From Erysipelothrix sp. (GTDB taxonomy: Bacteria; Bacillota_I; Bacilli_A; Erysipelotrichales; Erysipelotrichaceae): DNA of 6,429 bases. Of the stretch, positions 5,691 to 6,429 are shown in pieces (position 1 is the first letter of the stretch; every line of letters starts with the position of its first letter). The notes below the pieces were generated by a model, which was given only the letters and a program-made list of their open reading frames with translations, was not told the DNA's origin and searched no databases. Position numbers and translations under genes: made by a program. The stretch covers positions 1-6,429 of the forward strand of contig JAAYNU010000149.1 of the NCBI GenBank assembly GCA_012520695.1. The letters run 5' to 3'.

Positions 5691-6370
5691 ATGTCTAATT
5701 GTATCTTAAAAACCCTCAACATAAAAAATAAAAAAATAACTTTTGAAAACGATTGTTTAACTGAAGAGTATCGAGAAAACTCAAAGGTATTGGTCTATAC
5801 AGGAACCCTATCACCTCAAACTCCAAAGTACTGTCCTAAATGCGGATGCATCAATGAAAATTATTCGATTATTAAAAACGTCGCAAAGTTTACTGAGACA
5901 AAAGTTCCGAAGGTATCAAATATTAAAAACCATCGTTCGACTAAGGAAGCAACGATATTACTGTAAAAACTGTAGCCAAACTTTCGTGGCGAACACTGAT
6001 CTCGGAAAATTTAATCACTCAATTTCATCGAACACATTACACGCTGCATTGATTGATTTGAAAGATAAGATATCAGTGACCGACATTGCCAAGAGATTGA
6101 ACATCTCACATGCCTCACTCAATAATTTATTACAGAAACTAAGTAGTCACTTTGTAATAAACAAAGAATATCTACCGACACACTTATCATTTGATGAATT
6201 CAAATCAGTTCGTGGTGTGGTATAGATGCTCATATGTCATTTATTTTTACAGGATCTGATGGACGTGTAATTGATATCGTTCAAAACCGCCAGTTAGGGC
6301 ACTTAAAGAGCTATTTTAACGGCTATTCTAAGAAAGCAAGATATCAAGTTAGAACAATCTGCATCGACAT
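5691..6370 (+). pseudogene. ISL3-family transposase, broken by two frameshifts and truncated
   Basis: The intact ancestor would be a DDE-type ISL3 transposase of roughly 400 aa or more. Translation probably starts at the ATG at 5691, nine bases after AAGGAG; an ATG at 5685 is too close. The first frame has the CPKCG half of the N-terminal zinc finger. One extra A in the run 5925-5929 throws the frame off, and it stops at 5964-5966. The second frame carries YYCKNC (second zinc pair, codons at 5962 and 5971), a helix-turn-helix (VTDIAKRLNISHASLNNLL, about 6078-6134) and LSFDEFKSV with the first catalytic Asp region. It stops at 6223-6225. From 6225 the third frame resumes with DAHMSFIF through ICID (second conserved Asp), where similarity ends. 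Two frameshifts and the missing catalytic half mean it is inactive. Confidence 0.88.
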
Positions 6371-6429
6371 AACGTCCAGATTTTTGATTTCATCATAGTC
6401 GTTGTGTAACGTAACTTTTAATTCAATTA
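6344..6429 (-). other. Possible 3' end of a gene entering from the right, fused into IS sequence
   Basis: On the - strand a frame is open from the window edge (6427) to TGA at 6346-6344. Its first part, up to about 6371, lies outside the ISL3 similarity and reads as plausible protein (ELKVTLHNDYDEIKNLD). The last eight codons before the stop are IS sequence read backwards. This could be a host gene cut by the IS remnant, but about 20 codons are too few to be sure, and a short + strand frame (6371-6409) is also open. Confidence 0.2.

Larger units (their letters stand above)
5574..6370 (+). mobile_element. ISL3-family insertion sequence, truncated at its right end
   Basis: The left end begins GGTTCTACATAATCTGGTG, with the GG(T/C)TCT start and TGGTGTTGG continuation typical of ISL3-family left ends. 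A terminator, a promoter and a zinc-finger transposase frame follow in the usual order. Similarity to the transposase stops near 6370, at the second conserved Asp block (ICID). The rest of the catalytic domain and the right inverted repeat are absent. The eight bases before the left end are AATCATTT; no right-hand copy can be checked. The element cannot move by itself. Confidence 0.82.

Noticed and set aside
5925..5966. Programmed frameshift making a full transposase.
   Set aside because: ISL3 transposases are normally made from one frame as far as I know, and a second frameshift and a deletion downstream point to decay.

Overview
The window looks like a low-GC Bacillota (Firmicutes) chromosome. 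Evidence: strong AAGGAG-type ribosome binding sites, AT-rich spacers, a glmS ribozyme in front of glmS, and an ISL3-type insertion-sequence relic of the kind common in Lactobacillales and relatives. I cannot place the genus.

Layout. Positions 1-282 hold only a doubtful short reading frame that ends inside a strong hairpin. Positions 283-439 are AT-rich with nothing recognised. At 440-2470 there is a complete glmS unit on the + strand: extended -10 promoter, self-cleaving GlcN6P-sensing ribozyme, GlmS (581 aa), and a hairpin terminator that also serves the convergent gene. At 2492-2893 a DUF2513-like small protein lies on the - strand with its own extended -10 promoter.

Positions 2999-5527 form a three-gene - strand operon, in transcription order: a short Ric/ScdA-like di-iron protein (95 aa), a P1B-type metal ATPase (621 aa) with a CPG instead of CPC/SPC membrane motif and no fused metal-binding domain, and a 75-aa free-standing HMA metal-binding protein. 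It closes with a terminator hairpin. A perfect 16-bp palindrome of the form TTGAC-N4-GTCAA is centred exactly 41.5 bp upstream of the start predicted from the -10 box. That is the classic position for a Crp/Fnr-type activator. I infer a redox, nitrosative or iron-linked transition-metal export module.

From 5574 to about 6370 lies the left part of an ISL3-family element with its promoter, an end terminator and a hairpin over the transposase start region. The transposase has two frameshifts and loses its 3' half, so the element is dead. Similarity stops near 6370. The last 60 bases belong to something else, possibly the end of a - strand gene entering from the right.

No CRISPR array, tRNA or rRNA was seen. 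The glmS unit and the IS are known types. The part most worth following up is the metal operon: its CPG ATPase and its operator.
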